Assembly: GCA_050013275.1 (NCBI GenBank)
Contig: JBEKFO010000085.1
Location: 1-11,709, forward strand
Length of the DNA: 11,709 nucleotides
From: Roseiarcus sp050013275
GTDB lineage: Bacteria; Pseudomonadota; Alphaproteobacteria; Rhizobiales; Beijerinckiaceae
Direction: 5' to 3'
Shown: in pieces, positions 1 to 6,866 of the stretch
Layout of the letters: each line of letters begins with the position of its first letter
Position numbering within the stretch: the stretch's first letter is position 1
Program-made: the position numbers and the translations under genes
Notes under the pieces: model-generated
Told to the model about the DNA's origin: nothing
The model's input: the letters and a program-made list of their open reading frames with translations, nothing else
Databases searched by the model: none

Positions 1-14
1 ATGGAGCGGAAGAC

Positions 15-1217
15 ATGCCCGAGGCCTTCTCTAGCCACCTGCGCTCCGTTCTCGCCGAGATCGACGCCGCCGGCCTTTTGAAGCGCGAGCGGCTGATCGC
101 CGGGCCGCAGGGCGGGCGCATCCGCATCGCCGGAGCGAAGGGCGAGCGCGAGATGGTCAACCTCTGCGCCAACAATTACCTCGGCCTCGCCGATCATCCC
201 GAGATCGTAGCCGCGGCGAAAAAGGCGCTCGACGAATTCGGCTTCGGCATGGCCTCGGTGCGCTTCATCTGCGGCGCGCAGACGCTGCATCGCGAGCTTG
301 AGCTGGCGATCGCCAAGCACCTCGGCAAGGACGACGCCATCCTGTTCGCGGCGTGCTTCGACGCCAACGGCGGCGTGTTCGAGCCGCTGCTCGGCGCCGA
401 GGACGCGATCATATCCGACAGTCTCAATCACGCCTCGATCATCGACGGCGTGCGTCTGAGCAAGGCGCGCCGCTATCGCTACGCCAATTCCGACATGAAC
501 GAGCTTGAGGACCGGCTGAAAGAAGCCGATGCCGCCGGCGCGCGCTTCAAGCTGATCGCCACCGACGGCGTGTTCTCGATGGACGGGTACGTCGCCAAGC
601 TCCCCGAAATCTGCGCGCTCGCCGAGCGCTACGGCGCCCTGACGCTGGTCGACGACTGCCACGCCACCGGGCACCTCGGCGAGAAGGGCCGCGGCACGCC
701 CGCGCTGACCGGCGTCGGCTCGCGCGTCGACATCGTCACCGGCACTTTCGGCAAGACTCTTGGCGGCGCGATGGGCGGCTTCGTCGCCGCGGCGCAGCCG
801 ATCGTCGACCTCTTGCGCCAGCGCGCGCGCCCTTACCTCTTCTCCAACAGCCTCGCGCCGGCCGTCGTCGGCGGCTCGCTGAAGGCGCTGGAAATCGCCG
901 TCGCCGCCGACGACCGGCGCGCGCTGCTGCAATCTCATGCGCGGCGCTTCCGCGCCGGCGTCGAAAAGGCCGGTTTCGCGGTGCTGCCGGGCGAAACGCC
1001 GATCATTCCCGTTATGCTCGGCGAGGCGCAGCGGGCGCAGGATCTGGCGCGGGCGCTCGACGAGCGCGGCGTCTACGTCGCCGGCTTCTTCTTCCCCGTG
1101 GTGCCGCAAGGCGCCGCGCGCATCCGCACGCAAATGTCGGCGGCGCTCACGAACGAAGACGTCGACTTCGCCATCGCCGCGTTCGCCGACGCCGGCAAAG
1201 CGATCGGCATTCTCTGA
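15..1217 (+). CDS. kbl: Glycine C-acetyltransferase (2-amino-3-ketobutyrate CoA ligase)
   Basis: PLP-dependent alpha-oxoamine synthase of 400 aa (the E. coli enzyme is about 398). It cleaves 2-amino-3-ketobutyrate with CoA to glycine and acetyl-CoA, the second step of threonine breakdown, in the cytosol. Visible signatures: NNYLGLADHPE near residue 53; the PLP-stacking histidine in DSLNHASIIDG (H139); VDDCHATG at 212-219, supplying the aspartate (D213) and histidine (H216) that contact PLP; and GTFGKTLGGAMGGF with the Schiff-base lysine K247. The ATG at 15 is preceded by GGAG at 3-6. The next gene, tdh, starts 17 nt after the stop and catalyses the preceding reaction, which separates this gene from the related 5-aminolevulinate, AONS and serine palmitoyl synthases. 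The promoter lies outside the window. Confidence 0.96.
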   Translation: MPEAFSSHLRSVLAEIDAAGLLKRERLIAGPQGGRIRIAGAKGEREMVNLCANNYLGLADHPEIVAAAKKALDEFGFGMASVRFICGAQTLHRELELAIAKHLGKDDAILFAACFDANGGVFEPLLGAEDAIISDSLNHASIIDGVRLSKARRYRYANSDMNELEDRLKEADAAGARFKLIATDGVFSMDGYVAKLPEICALAERYGALTLVDDCHATGHLGEKGRGTPALTGVGSRVDIVTGTFGKTLGGAMGGFVAAAQPIVDLLRQRARPYLFSNSLAPAVVGGSLKALEIAVAADDRRALLQSHARRFRAGVEKAGFAVLPGETPIIPVMLGEAQRAQDLARALDERGVYVAGFFFPVVPQGAARIRTQMSAALTNEDVDFAIAAFADAGKAIGIL

Positions 1218-1234
1218 TCTCGGAGACGAAACGC

Positions 1235-2278
1235 ATGAAAGCGCTGGTCAAGGAAAAGCCGGAGCCGGGCCTGTGGCTGCGCGAGCAGCCGACGCCGACA
1301 ATCGGGCCGGACGACGTGCTGGTGAAGGTTCGCAAGACCGGCATCTGCGGCACCGACGTGCACATCTTCAATTGGGACGAGTGGGCGCAGAAGACGATCC
1401 CGACGCCGATGACGATCGGCCACGAATACGCCGGCGAAATCGTCGAACTCGGCGCCAATGTGCGCCGACTCAAGGTCGGCCAGCGCGTTTCGGGCGAGGG
1501 CCATGTGATCGGCATGCGCAGCCGCGCCTCGCGCGGCGGGCGCTATCATCTCGATCCGGAGACGCGCGGCATCGGCGTCAACATCCCCGGCGCCTTCGCC
1601 GAATTCGTGCGCGTGCCTGCGTTCAACATCGTGCCGCTGCCGGACGACGTCGACGACGATCTCGGCGCCATTCTCGATCCCCTGGGCAACGCCGTCCACA
1701 CTGCGCTGACCTACGATCTCGTCGGCGAAGACGTGCTGATCACCGGCGCCGGGCCGATCGGCATCATGGCCGCGGCGGTCGCGCGCCACGTCGGCGCGCG
1801 CCATGTGGTGATCACCGACATCAATCCGCGCCGCCTCGCCCTCGCGGCGTCTGTCGCGAGCGTGGTGACCGTCGACGTTTCGCGTGAGGATCTGCGCGAG
1901 GTGATGGGCCGCCTCAAGATGACCGAAGGCTTCGATGTCGCGCTGGAAATGAGCGGCGCGCCGGCCGCGTTCGATCAGCTGTTCGATTCGGTGGTCACCG
2001 GCGCGCGCGTCGCGCTGCTCGGCCTGCCGGCGAAGCCGACGCTGATCGACTGGAGCAAGGTCATCTTCAAGCAGCTCACCCTCAAGGGCATCTACGGGCG
2101 CGAGATGTTCGAGACCTGGCACAAGATGATCGCGATGCTGCAGAGCGGCCTCGACGTGCGCAAGGTCATCACCCATCGCCTGCCGGCGAGCGAATTCCTC
2201 TCCGGCTTCGAGACCATGCGGCGCGGCGAGTGCGGCAAGATCGTGCTCGACTGGACGGCGGCCGGCGGGACGCCCTGA
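1235..2278 (+). CDS. tdh: L-threonine 3-dehydrogenase lacking the structural zinc cysteines
   Basis: NAD-dependent medium-chain dehydrogenase of 347 aa that oxidises L-threonine to 2-amino-3-ketobutyrate for Kbl. Catalytic zinc and proton-relay residues are present: C38 in GICGTDVHIFNWDEWA, T40, H43, and GHEYAGE with H63/E64. The Rossmann motif GAGPIG is at 171-176. DPLGNAVHTAL and KGIYGREMFETWHKM are diagnostic for threonine dehydrogenase. The structural zinc lobe aligns without gaps to the E. coli enzyme as I remember it, but its four cysteines (93, 96, 99, 107) are G93, S96, S99 and D107 here. The rest of the lobe (SGEGH, RGGR.HL, GIGVN.PGAFAEF) is retained, so the gene looks functional and not decayed. 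The ATG at 1235 has GGAGA at about 1221. The GNAT gene starts 2 nt after the stop. Confidence 0.94.
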   Translation: MKALVKEKPEPGLWLREQPTPTIGPDDVLVKVRKTGICGTDVHIFNWDEWAQKTIPTPMTIGHEYAGEIVELGANVRRLKVGQRVSGEGHVIGMRSRASRGGRYHLDPETRGIGVNIPGAFAEFVRVPAFNIVPLPDDVDDDLGAILDPLGNAVHTALTYDLVGEDVLITGAGPIGIMAAAVARHVGARHVVITDINPRRLALAASVASVVTVDVSREDLREVMGRLKMTEGFDVALEMSGAPAAFDQLFDSVVTGARVALLGLPAKPTLIDWSKVIFKQLTLKGIYGREMFETWHKMIAMLQSGLDVRKVITHRLPASEFLSGFETMRRGECGKIVLDWTAAGGTP

Positions 2279-2280
2279 CG

Positions 2281-2781
2281 GTGACGCGCGCCCAACGCCT
2301 CGATGCGAAGGCGGAGTTTCGCCTGCGCGCTCTACGCCTCGAGGACGCGGACGCGGCGGCGAGCCTCATCCGCGAAGCCTTCGCCGCGCAGAGCCTCGCC
2401 ACCGACCCGCCGCCCTCGGCGCTGCGCGAAACCGCGGCGAGCGTCGCCGCGCACTTCCGTGACGGCGGCGGCGCGGCGCTCGACGCGGGTGGCGCTCTGA
2501 TCGGCTTGGTCCTGTGGGCGGAGCGCGACGACGGGCTCTATCTCGGCCGCCTCGCGGTGCTGCCGTCCTGGCGCGGCCGCGGCGCGGCGCGCGCCCTGAT
2601 CGCGGCCGGCGAAGCGGAAGCGCGCCGCCGCGCCCTGCCGCGCCTGCACCTCCGCGTCCGCCTCGCGCTCGTCGACAACCGGCGGCTGTTCGCGGCCTGC
2701 GGGTTCGTCGCGATCCGCCAAGGCGCGCATCCCGGTTACGCCGCGCCGACCTTCGTGGTGATGGAGAAGGCGCTGGGGTAG
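2281..2781 (+). CDS. GNAT family N-acetyltransferase
   Basis: Protein of 166 aa from a GTG start placed 2 nt after the tdh stop. The frame stays open upstream to an ATG at 2230, but that would overlap tdh by 49 nt and the added residues look non-native, so GTG is preferred. GGGA at 2267-2270 could be its ribosome site. Acetyl-CoA binding motif A is clear: LAVLPSWRGRGAARALIAAGE, with R98-G-R-G101-A-A looping round the pyrophosphate. The late NRRLFAACGF segment (about 133-142) is typical of the GNAT C-terminal half. The acceptor cannot be read from sequence. Coupling to kbl-tdh, which yields glycine and acetyl-CoA, makes a small amine or amino acid substrate possible, but that is inference. A decayed, divergent relative lies at 9853-9930. 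Confidence 0.88.
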   Translation: MTRAQRLDAKAEFRLRALRLEDADAAASLIREAFAAQSLATDPPPSALRETAASVAAHFRDGGGAALDAGGALIGLVLWAERDDGLYLGRLAVLPSWRGRGAARALIAAGEAEARRRALPRLHLRVRLALVDNRRLFAACGFVAIRQGAHPGYAAPTFVVMEKALG

Positions 2782-2793
2782 AGCACGATGCGC

Positions 2794-2865
2794 TCAGAGT
2801 TCCTGCCGCGTCGGCCTGAACAGGATTTCGTCGACGACGACCTTGTCCTTGACGCCTTCGCTCAT
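2794..2865 (-). CDS. Possible 23-residue ORF coupled to the membrane-protein gene
   Basis: An ATG at 2865 lies 2 nt past the TAG of the membrane-protein gene. GAGAGG sits about 7 nt upstream, inside that gene's last codons, which is a good Shine-Dalgarno for translational coupling. The product is 23 aa, begins MSEGVKDK and ends RPTRQEL, is charged and has no membrane segment, ending in TGA at 2794-2796. The same frame is open upstream through the membrane-protein gene, but those residues look like a shadow. The 3' end faces the GNAT stop 12 nt away. I recognise no family. It may be a real small protein or only a good ribosome site before a chance ORF. Confidence 0.35.
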   Translation of the reverse strand: MSEGVKDKVVVDEILFRPTRQEL

Positions 2866-2867
2866 GG

Positions 2868-3413
2868 CTAGTCCTCTCGTGAGGTCTTCTCGCGTCGGCG
2901 CTGCTCGGCGCTGGTCGAGACATGGTAGACGACGCTGTCCCAGGCGTTGTGAATGCCGGTGAACAGCAACAGCAGCGTTGCGCCGCCGACGCAAAAGAGC
3001 GCTTCGCGCTCGTAGCAGACGGACGCCAACGGCGACAGCGCGAGCATCGCGTAGGCCGCCGCTGGCAGCGCCACATGAAACGACCAGTCCTCGAACCCCG
3101 GTCGATATGCGGACTGGCTGCGCATGCGCCGCGCTACGATGAAGATGTAGGCCAGGCCGGCGAGGCCCGTCAGGCCCCAAAGAGCCGCCGCGGCGGCGAC
3201 CGTCGACCATGGCGCGCGCAACGCCGCCGACAAGAACAGGGCGACGCCGAAATGGACGATCGTCGGCGTCGCGAATGCAGCGCCGGCCTCGGCGGCGCGC
3301 GGCGGCGGCCGCTCAGCGAGCAGCGTCATGACGACGAACTGCAATCCGATCAGCGCGCCCGCCGCCGAGCCGACGATCGCGTAGAAACTGTCCCATCGGG
3401 CGAGTTCTTGCAT
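2868..3413 (-). CDS. Multi-span inner-membrane protein of unknown function
   Basis: Protein of 181 aa from the ATG at 3413; the frame is open further upstream, but that part lies inside the preceding gene and is arginine-rich shadow. I read five hydrophobic stretches: about 10-33 (FYAIVGSAAGALIGLQFVVM), 50-67, 70-94, 112-132 and 137-154. A charged C-terminal tail (SAEQRRREKTSRED) follows. The glycine/alanine-rich first helix, AIVGSAAGALIGLQFVVMTL, resembles a family of small uncharacterised membrane proteins I have seen in Rhizobiales, but I cannot name it. The start is 8 nt after the stop of the NAD(P)-binding gene, so the two are probably cotranscribed. The ribosome site is poor, suggesting coupled translation. 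No catalytic motif is visible. Confidence 0.8.
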   Translation of the reverse strand: MQELARWDSFYAIVGSAAGALIGLQFVVMTLLAERPPPRAAEAGAAFATPTIVHFGVALFLSAALRAPWSTVAAAAALWGLTGLAGLAYIFIVARRMRSQSAYRPGFEDWSFHVALPAAAYAMLALSPLASVCYEREALFCVGGATLLLLFTGIHNAWDSVVYHVSTSAEQRRREKTSRED

Positions 3414-3421
3414 GCGGGTGG

Positions 3422-4066
3422 TCAGCCTCCGAAGCGTTCGAACCGGTAGGCGAGTTCCGGCCCCGCCGTCCCCTCGTAGGCGAGCTGCCCGACGAGCAGC
3501 GCGAACGGCTCGGTGTAGCGCGCGATCCGCAGCGGTCCGGCGTCCACCGGGTCGAAACCGACGTCGCGGATCAGCGTCGCGACGACCTTCTTGCCGTCCG
3601 CATCGTCGCCACAATAGACGAGACTGGGCCGCGCGGCTTTGCGGCGCGCTTCGAAAACGCCAAAGAGCACTTCGCTCGGCACTGTGTTGAAGGCGCAGAC
3701 GACCTCGGCCTTCGGGACCTTCTTCGCCAGGGTCTCGGCGGCCGACGAAGTGTGGGCGACGACGAGTTCGGTATTGGCGGCGTTCATCGGCAGGCAGCAG
3801 GTGATGACGACCTTGCCGGCGAGGTCGCCCGCCTGGCTCAAGACGTCGTCGATGCGCGACCAGTGCACGGCGACGAGGACGGCGTCGGCGTCATGCGCCG
3901 CCTCGCGCGGCGCGCCGGCCCGCGCGGTCCCGCCGGCGTCCCGCGCGAGCCTCTTCAGCTTTTCCATGCTGCGCGCGTAGCTGAAGACCACCTCATGCCC
4001 GGCGCGCGCGAAGATCGTCCCGAGCTTGGCGCCCATCAATCCCGAACCCAGAATGCCGATGCGCAT
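3422..4066 (-). CDS. NAD(P)-binding oxidoreductase, F420-reductase-like (COG2085 type)
   Basis: Small Rossmann dehydrogenase of 214 aa. The N-terminus MRIGILGSGLMGAKLG carries the dinucleotide fingerprint G7-S-G9-L-M-G12. After the second strand, SYARSMEKLKRLA has the S/R pattern that often favours NADPH. DADAVLVAVHWSRIDDVL and KVVITCCLPMN continue the fold, and CAFNTVPSEVL and SLVYCGDD are typical of the NADPH-dependent F420 reductase-like family. The family holds F420:NADP oxidoreductases but also many enzymes from organisms without F420, so the substrate is unknown. GAGGGAGA stands about 7 nt upstream of the ATG. It lies 24 nt downstream of aldo/keto reductase 1 and 8 nt upstream of the membrane-protein gene, indicating one transcript. 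Confidence 0.86.
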   Translation of the reverse strand: MRIGILGSGLMGAKLGTIFARAGHEVVFSYARSMEKLKRLARDAGGTARAGAPREAAHDADAVLVAVHWSRIDDVLSQAGDLAGKVVITCCLPMNAANTELVVAHTSSAAETLAKKVPKAEVVCAFNTVPSEVLFGVFEARRKAARPSLVYCGDDADGKKVVATLIRDVGFDPVDAGPLRIARYTEPFALLVGQLAYEGTAGPELAYRFERFGG

Positions 4067-4090
4067 TGCGTTTCTCCCTCGGTCCGCCGC

Positions 4091-5086
4091 TTATAGTCCG
4101 GTCATTTTCAGCGCGGCTTCCGGCAGCCGATCGCCTTGCAGCTTGATCTTTGCCGCGGCCGCGTCGATCTCGCGAAGGTCGTCGGCGGTGAGCTCGACTG
4201 CGGCGGCGCCGAGGTTCTCATCCAGGCGCGCGAGTTTCGTCGTGCCCGGGATGGGCACGATCCATGGCCTCTGCGCGAGCAGCCAGGCAAGAGCGATTTG
4301 GGCGGGGGTGGCGCCCTTGCGCTTGGCCACGTCGCGCAGCAACTCGACCAGCGCCATGTTCGCCTTCAGCGCGTCGGCGGCGAAGCGGGGAACGGCGGCG
4401 CGGAAGTCCGAGCTGTCGAACCGGGTCGTCTCGTTCATCTTGCCCGTCAGGAAGCCCGCGCCGAGCGGGCTGAAGGGAACGAAGCCGATCCCGAGCTCCT
4501 CCAGCGTCGGCAGGATCTCGGCCTCCGGGCCGCGCCACCACAGCGAATATTCGCTCTGAACCGCCGTGACGGGCTGGACCGCGTGAGCGCGGCGGATCGT
4601 TTTCGCACCCGGCTCGGAAAGGCCGAAATGCTTGACCTTGCCCTGGCCGATCAGCTCCTTCACCGCGCCCGCCACGTCCTCGATCGGTACGCTCGGGTCG
4701 ACGCGGTGCTGATAGAAAAGATCGATGACGTCGGTCCTCAACCGCTTCAGCGAGGCCTCCGCGACCGCCTTGACGTGCTCGGGGCGGCTGTTCACGCCGC
4801 CACGGCGCTCCCCCGTCATGGGATCGATGTCGAAGCCGAACTTCGTGGCGATCGCCACCCGATTCCTGAAGGGCGCGAGCGCCTCGCCGACGAGTTCTTC
4901 GTTGACGAAGGGGCCGTAGGCTTCCGCGGTGTCGAACAAGGTGACGCCGCGCTCGACGGCCGCCCGGATCAACGCGATTCCAGCCGGCTTGTCGACGGCC
5001 GGGCCGTAGGCATGGCTAAGCCCCATGCAGCCGAGCCCGAGAGCCGAGACTTCCAGACCGCGATTTCCAAGTTTACGCTTCTGCAT
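4091..5086 (-). CDS. Aldo/keto reductase (copy 1)
   Basis: NADPH-dependent (beta/alpha)8 aldo/keto reductase of 331 aa, which normally reduces aldehydes or ketones in the cytosol. The catalytic tetrad is complete: D52 and Y57 in FDTAEAYGP, K82 in IATKFGF, and H127 in LFYQHRVDP. The late IVPIPGTTKLARLDENLGA segment binds the 2'-phosphate end of NADPH in this family. GGAGAT lies 8 nt before the ATG at 5086. It is closely similar along its whole length to copy 2 at 6867-7856, with long identical stretches such as KELI, IRRAHAVQPVTA, QSEYSLWWR and LPTLEELGIGFVPFSPLG, so the two are paralogues. A 248-nt gap upstream could carry its own promoter. The substrate is unknown. Confidence 0.95.
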   Translation of the reverse strand: MQKRKLGNRGLEVSALGLGCMGLSHAYGPAVDKPAGIALIRAAVERGVTLFDTAEAYGPFVNEELVGEALAPFRNRVAIATKFGFDIDPMTGERRGGVNSRPEHVKAVAEASLKRLRTDVIDLFYQHRVDPSVPIEDVAGAVKELIGQGKVKHFGLSEPGAKTIRRAHAVQPVTAVQSEYSLWWRGPEAEILPTLEELGIGFVPFSPLGAGFLTGKMNETTRFDSSDFRAAVPRFAADALKANMALVELLRDVAKRKGATPAQIALAWLLAQRPWIVPIPGTTKLARLDENLGAAAVELTADDLREIDAAAAKIKLQGDRLPEAALKMTGL

Positions 5087-5089
5087 GGC

Positions 5090-5099
5090 GAGATATCTC
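5090..5099. promoter_or_regulatory. Palindrome overlapping the ribosome site of aldo/keto reductase 1
   Basis: GAGATATCTC is a perfect 10-bp palindrome. Read on the minus strand, its GGAGAT half is the Shine-Dalgarno of the gene starting at 5086. It could be an operator or a translation-control element, or chance. Confidence 0.3.
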
Positions 5100-5155
5100 C
5101 TTTCGACCGAACCTGCGGCCTATCGAACGGTGGCAGGCGGGATCGTTTCATCTAC

Positions 5156-5186
5156 CCCGCCGATTTGCGCTGCAGCGCACGGCGGG
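5156..5186 (-). terminator. Compound GC-rich hairpin, possible terminator or attenuator
   Basis: CCCGCCG at 5156-5162 pairs with CGGCGGG at 5180-5186 and encloses the self-complementary GCGCTGCAGCGC at 5167-5178. Read on the minus strand it lies between the alcohol dehydrogenase stop and the start of aldo/keto reductase 1. There is no run of T after it, so it is not a textbook intrinsic terminator. It may mark an operon boundary, stabilise an mRNA end, or attenuate. Confidence 0.35.
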
Positions 5187-5334
5187 CGCAGAGTTGATGG
5201 ACGCGAATTTGGTTGAAAGTCATCCGCCGTCGAGGCGACGCCGCCCCGTTTCATCGTCGCTCCGAAGATCGCCAGCCCGAGCGCTCCCGGATTGGCGTTC
5301 GATGGGCGGCGCTCGGCTCGATCGCCGCCTCCGA

Positions 5335-6351
5335 TCATGGACGCAGCAGGGTCTTGATCGCGCGCCGCTCGTCCATCGCACGGTAGCCCTCGGCGACGTC
5401 GGCAAGCGGCAGGGTCAGGTCGAAGACCTTGCCGGGATTGATCTTGCGTTCCAGCACCAGGTCCATCAGGTGCGGCAGGAACCGGCGCACCGGAGCGGGA
5501 CCGCCGAGCATGCCGGTCTGCGAGAAGAACAGCGATTGTCCGTCAAGCTTAACGCCGTGCGGCACGCCGACGTAGCCAATCATAGCGCCAGGACGCGCGG
5601 ATTGGACGGCCTGCGACATCGATTCCTGCGTGCCCACGCATTCCAGCACGGAGTCCGCGCCAATGCCCTTGGTCAGTTCCTTGATCCGGGCCACGCCCGC
5701 GTCGCCGCGTTCCGAGATGATGTCCGTCGCCCCATATTCGAGCGCGAGATCCTGCCGAGTCTTGTGGCGGCTCATCGCGATGATTCGCTCGGCGCCCCTC
5801 TGTTTCGCCGCAAGCACGCCCATGAGCCCGACCGCGCCGTCGCCCACCACGACTACCGTCGAACCCTGCTGCACGCGCGCCGCATCGGCCGCGTACCAAC
5901 CGGTGCCGAGGACGTCCGAAGTCGCCAGTAGGCTCGGGATCAGATCGTTCGGCGGCAGCTCGGCGGTCGCGACCAGCGTGCCGTCGGCGAGCGGGACGCG
6001 CGCCAGCGGCGCCTGCGCCCCGGTCATGAACTCGCGCTGTTGGCACGACGACTGAAAGCCGAAACGGCAATGCGGGCAGGTGTTGTCCGAGAGGCAGAAC
6101 GAGCCGACGACGAACTGGCCCGGCTTCACCGAAGTCACAGCGCCGCCAATCTCGACGACGACGCCACAATATTCATGCCCCATCGCCATCGGCGAGGCGA
6201 CCTCGTTCAGGCCGCGGAACGGCCACAGATCGGATCCGCAGATGCAGGTCGCCGACAGCCGGATGATGGCGTCGGTCGGATGGAGGATTTTCGGCTCGGG
6301 GACTTCCTCGCAGCGCACGTCGCCCGGTCCGTAGAGAATTGTTCCAAGCAT
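5335..6351 (-). CDS. Zinc-dependent alcohol dehydrogenase (medium-chain)
   Basis: Zinc alcohol dehydrogenase of 338 aa, interconverting alcohols and aldehydes with NAD(P). Catalytic zinc residues: C38 in CICGSDLWPF and H59/E60 in GHEYCG, with D146 in TSDVLGTGW near the site. The structural zinc site is complete, with C86, C92, C95 and C103 in FCLSDNTCPHCRFGFQSSC. The cofactor motif VVVVGDGAVGL is at about 166-176, and AMSRHKTRQ after the second strand suggests NADP preference. The frame is open upstream to 6723, but that extension covers the decayed dehydrogenase and is not protein-like. The ATG at 6351 has AGAGGAGA about 8 nt upstream, so it is chosen. Substrate range is unknown; the setting between two aldo/keto reductases points to small carbonyl metabolism. 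Confidence 0.93.
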   Translation of the reverse strand: MLGTILYGPGDVRCEEVPEPKILHPTDAIIRLSATCICGSDLWPFRGLNEVASPMAMGHEYCGVVVEIGGAVTSVKPGQFVVGSFCLSDNTCPHCRFGFQSSCQQREFMTGAQAPLARVPLADGTLVATAELPPNDLIPSLLATSDVLGTGWYAADAARVQQGSTVVVVGDGAVGLMGVLAAKQRGAERIIAMSRHKTRQDLALEYGATDIISERGDAGVARIKELTKGIGADSVLECVGTQESMSQAVQSARPGAMIGYVGVPHGVKLDGQSLFFSQTGMLGGPAPVRRFLPHLMDLVLERKINPGKVFDLTLPLADVAEGYRAMDERRAIKTLLRP

Positions 6352-6412
6352 CACGAAATCTCCTCTTCGCTTTGACCGGCTCTCCTGGGCGCGCCCCGCG
6401 ACCGGGGAACCA

Positions 6413-6830
6413 CCGGTCGGGAATGCGCAGCGCAAACGCCTCGCGCGCCGCACGACGCCTGCAATAGCCGCCGCAGGCCGGCTCGCAGGGATCCGATCGC
6501 GATCGTTGCAGGTCCGCGTGTCGCCCTTGCGGCGCCCCGGTCGCACTGCTGGCAGGAATCGACCATGCGCCCGACCTCGACCGCGTCGCCGACCTAGTAG
6601 CGGTTGACCTCCTTGCCGACCTCGATCACGCGGCCGACGATCGCATGGCCCGGAACCATCGGGTAATTGCTCCATCCTCAGTCGTTGCGGACCTGGCGGA
6701 GGTCGGTGTGACAGATGCCGCAATGAAGGATTTCCATCACGACGTCGTTGGGACGCGGCGCCCGCCGTTCAAACGTGAACGGCGCCAGTGGGGCGTCGGC
6801 GGAACGGGCCGCATAGCCAAGAGTTTTCAT
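6413..6830 (-). pseudogene. Decayed NADP-dependent alcohol dehydrogenase, CAD/YahK type
   Basis: From an ATG at 6830 the minus strand reads MKTLGYAARSADAPLAPFTF, then FERRAPRPNDVV and LHCGICHTDLRQVRND, the N-terminus of a cinnamyl-alcohol-dehydrogenase/YahK-type enzyme with its catalytic CGICHTD. Two in-frame stops follow. One is TGA where the family has Trp (RND-stop-GWSNYPMVPGH, about 6678). The other is TAG near 6596 (NRY-stop-VGDAVEVGR). The zinc-site GHE is GHA. The reading continues to RMVDSCQQCDRG, the start of the structural zinc lobe, and then the frame is lost. A third piece in another frame, GGYCRRRAAREAFALRIPD (6413-6472), matches the later GGYS...F.LR.P segment. The cofactor domain is gone. 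It starts 36 nt after the stop of aldo/keto reductase 2, so it was once part of the same operon. Confidence 0.85.
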
Positions 6831-6866
6831 TTCTCGGGTCCTCAATTGGGTGGCCAAGGGCGGCGC

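Larger units (their letters stand above)
5087..5334. other. Intergenic region between zinc alcohol dehydrogenase and aldo/keto reductase 1
   Basis: These 248 nt hold no convincing gene in any frame. The region contains the ribosome site of aldo/keto reductase 1, a compound hairpin (5156-5186) and, just past the alcohol dehydrogenase stop, an 8-bp inverted repeat: CCGAGCGC at 5277-5284 against GCGCTCGG at 5309-5316. It is the longest intact-gene gap within the minus-strand cluster apart from the pseudogene stretch, so an internal promoter or partial terminator is likely here. I could not identify convincing -35/-10 boxes. Confidence 0.6.

Noticed and set aside
1073..2176. Minus-strand ORF of 367 codons opposite tdh
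   Set aside because: Antisense shadow with no recognisable motif; tdh is certain.
2230..2280. Upstream ATG start for the GNAT gene
   Set aside because: It would overlap tdh by 49 nt with atypical residues; the GTG 2 nt past the tdh stop fits the family N-terminus.
6352..6723. N-terminal extension of the zinc alcohol dehydrogenase
   Set aside because: The added 124 residues overlap the decayed dehydrogenase and are Arg/Pro-rich; the ATG at 6351 has a strong ribosome site and a family-typical N-terminus.
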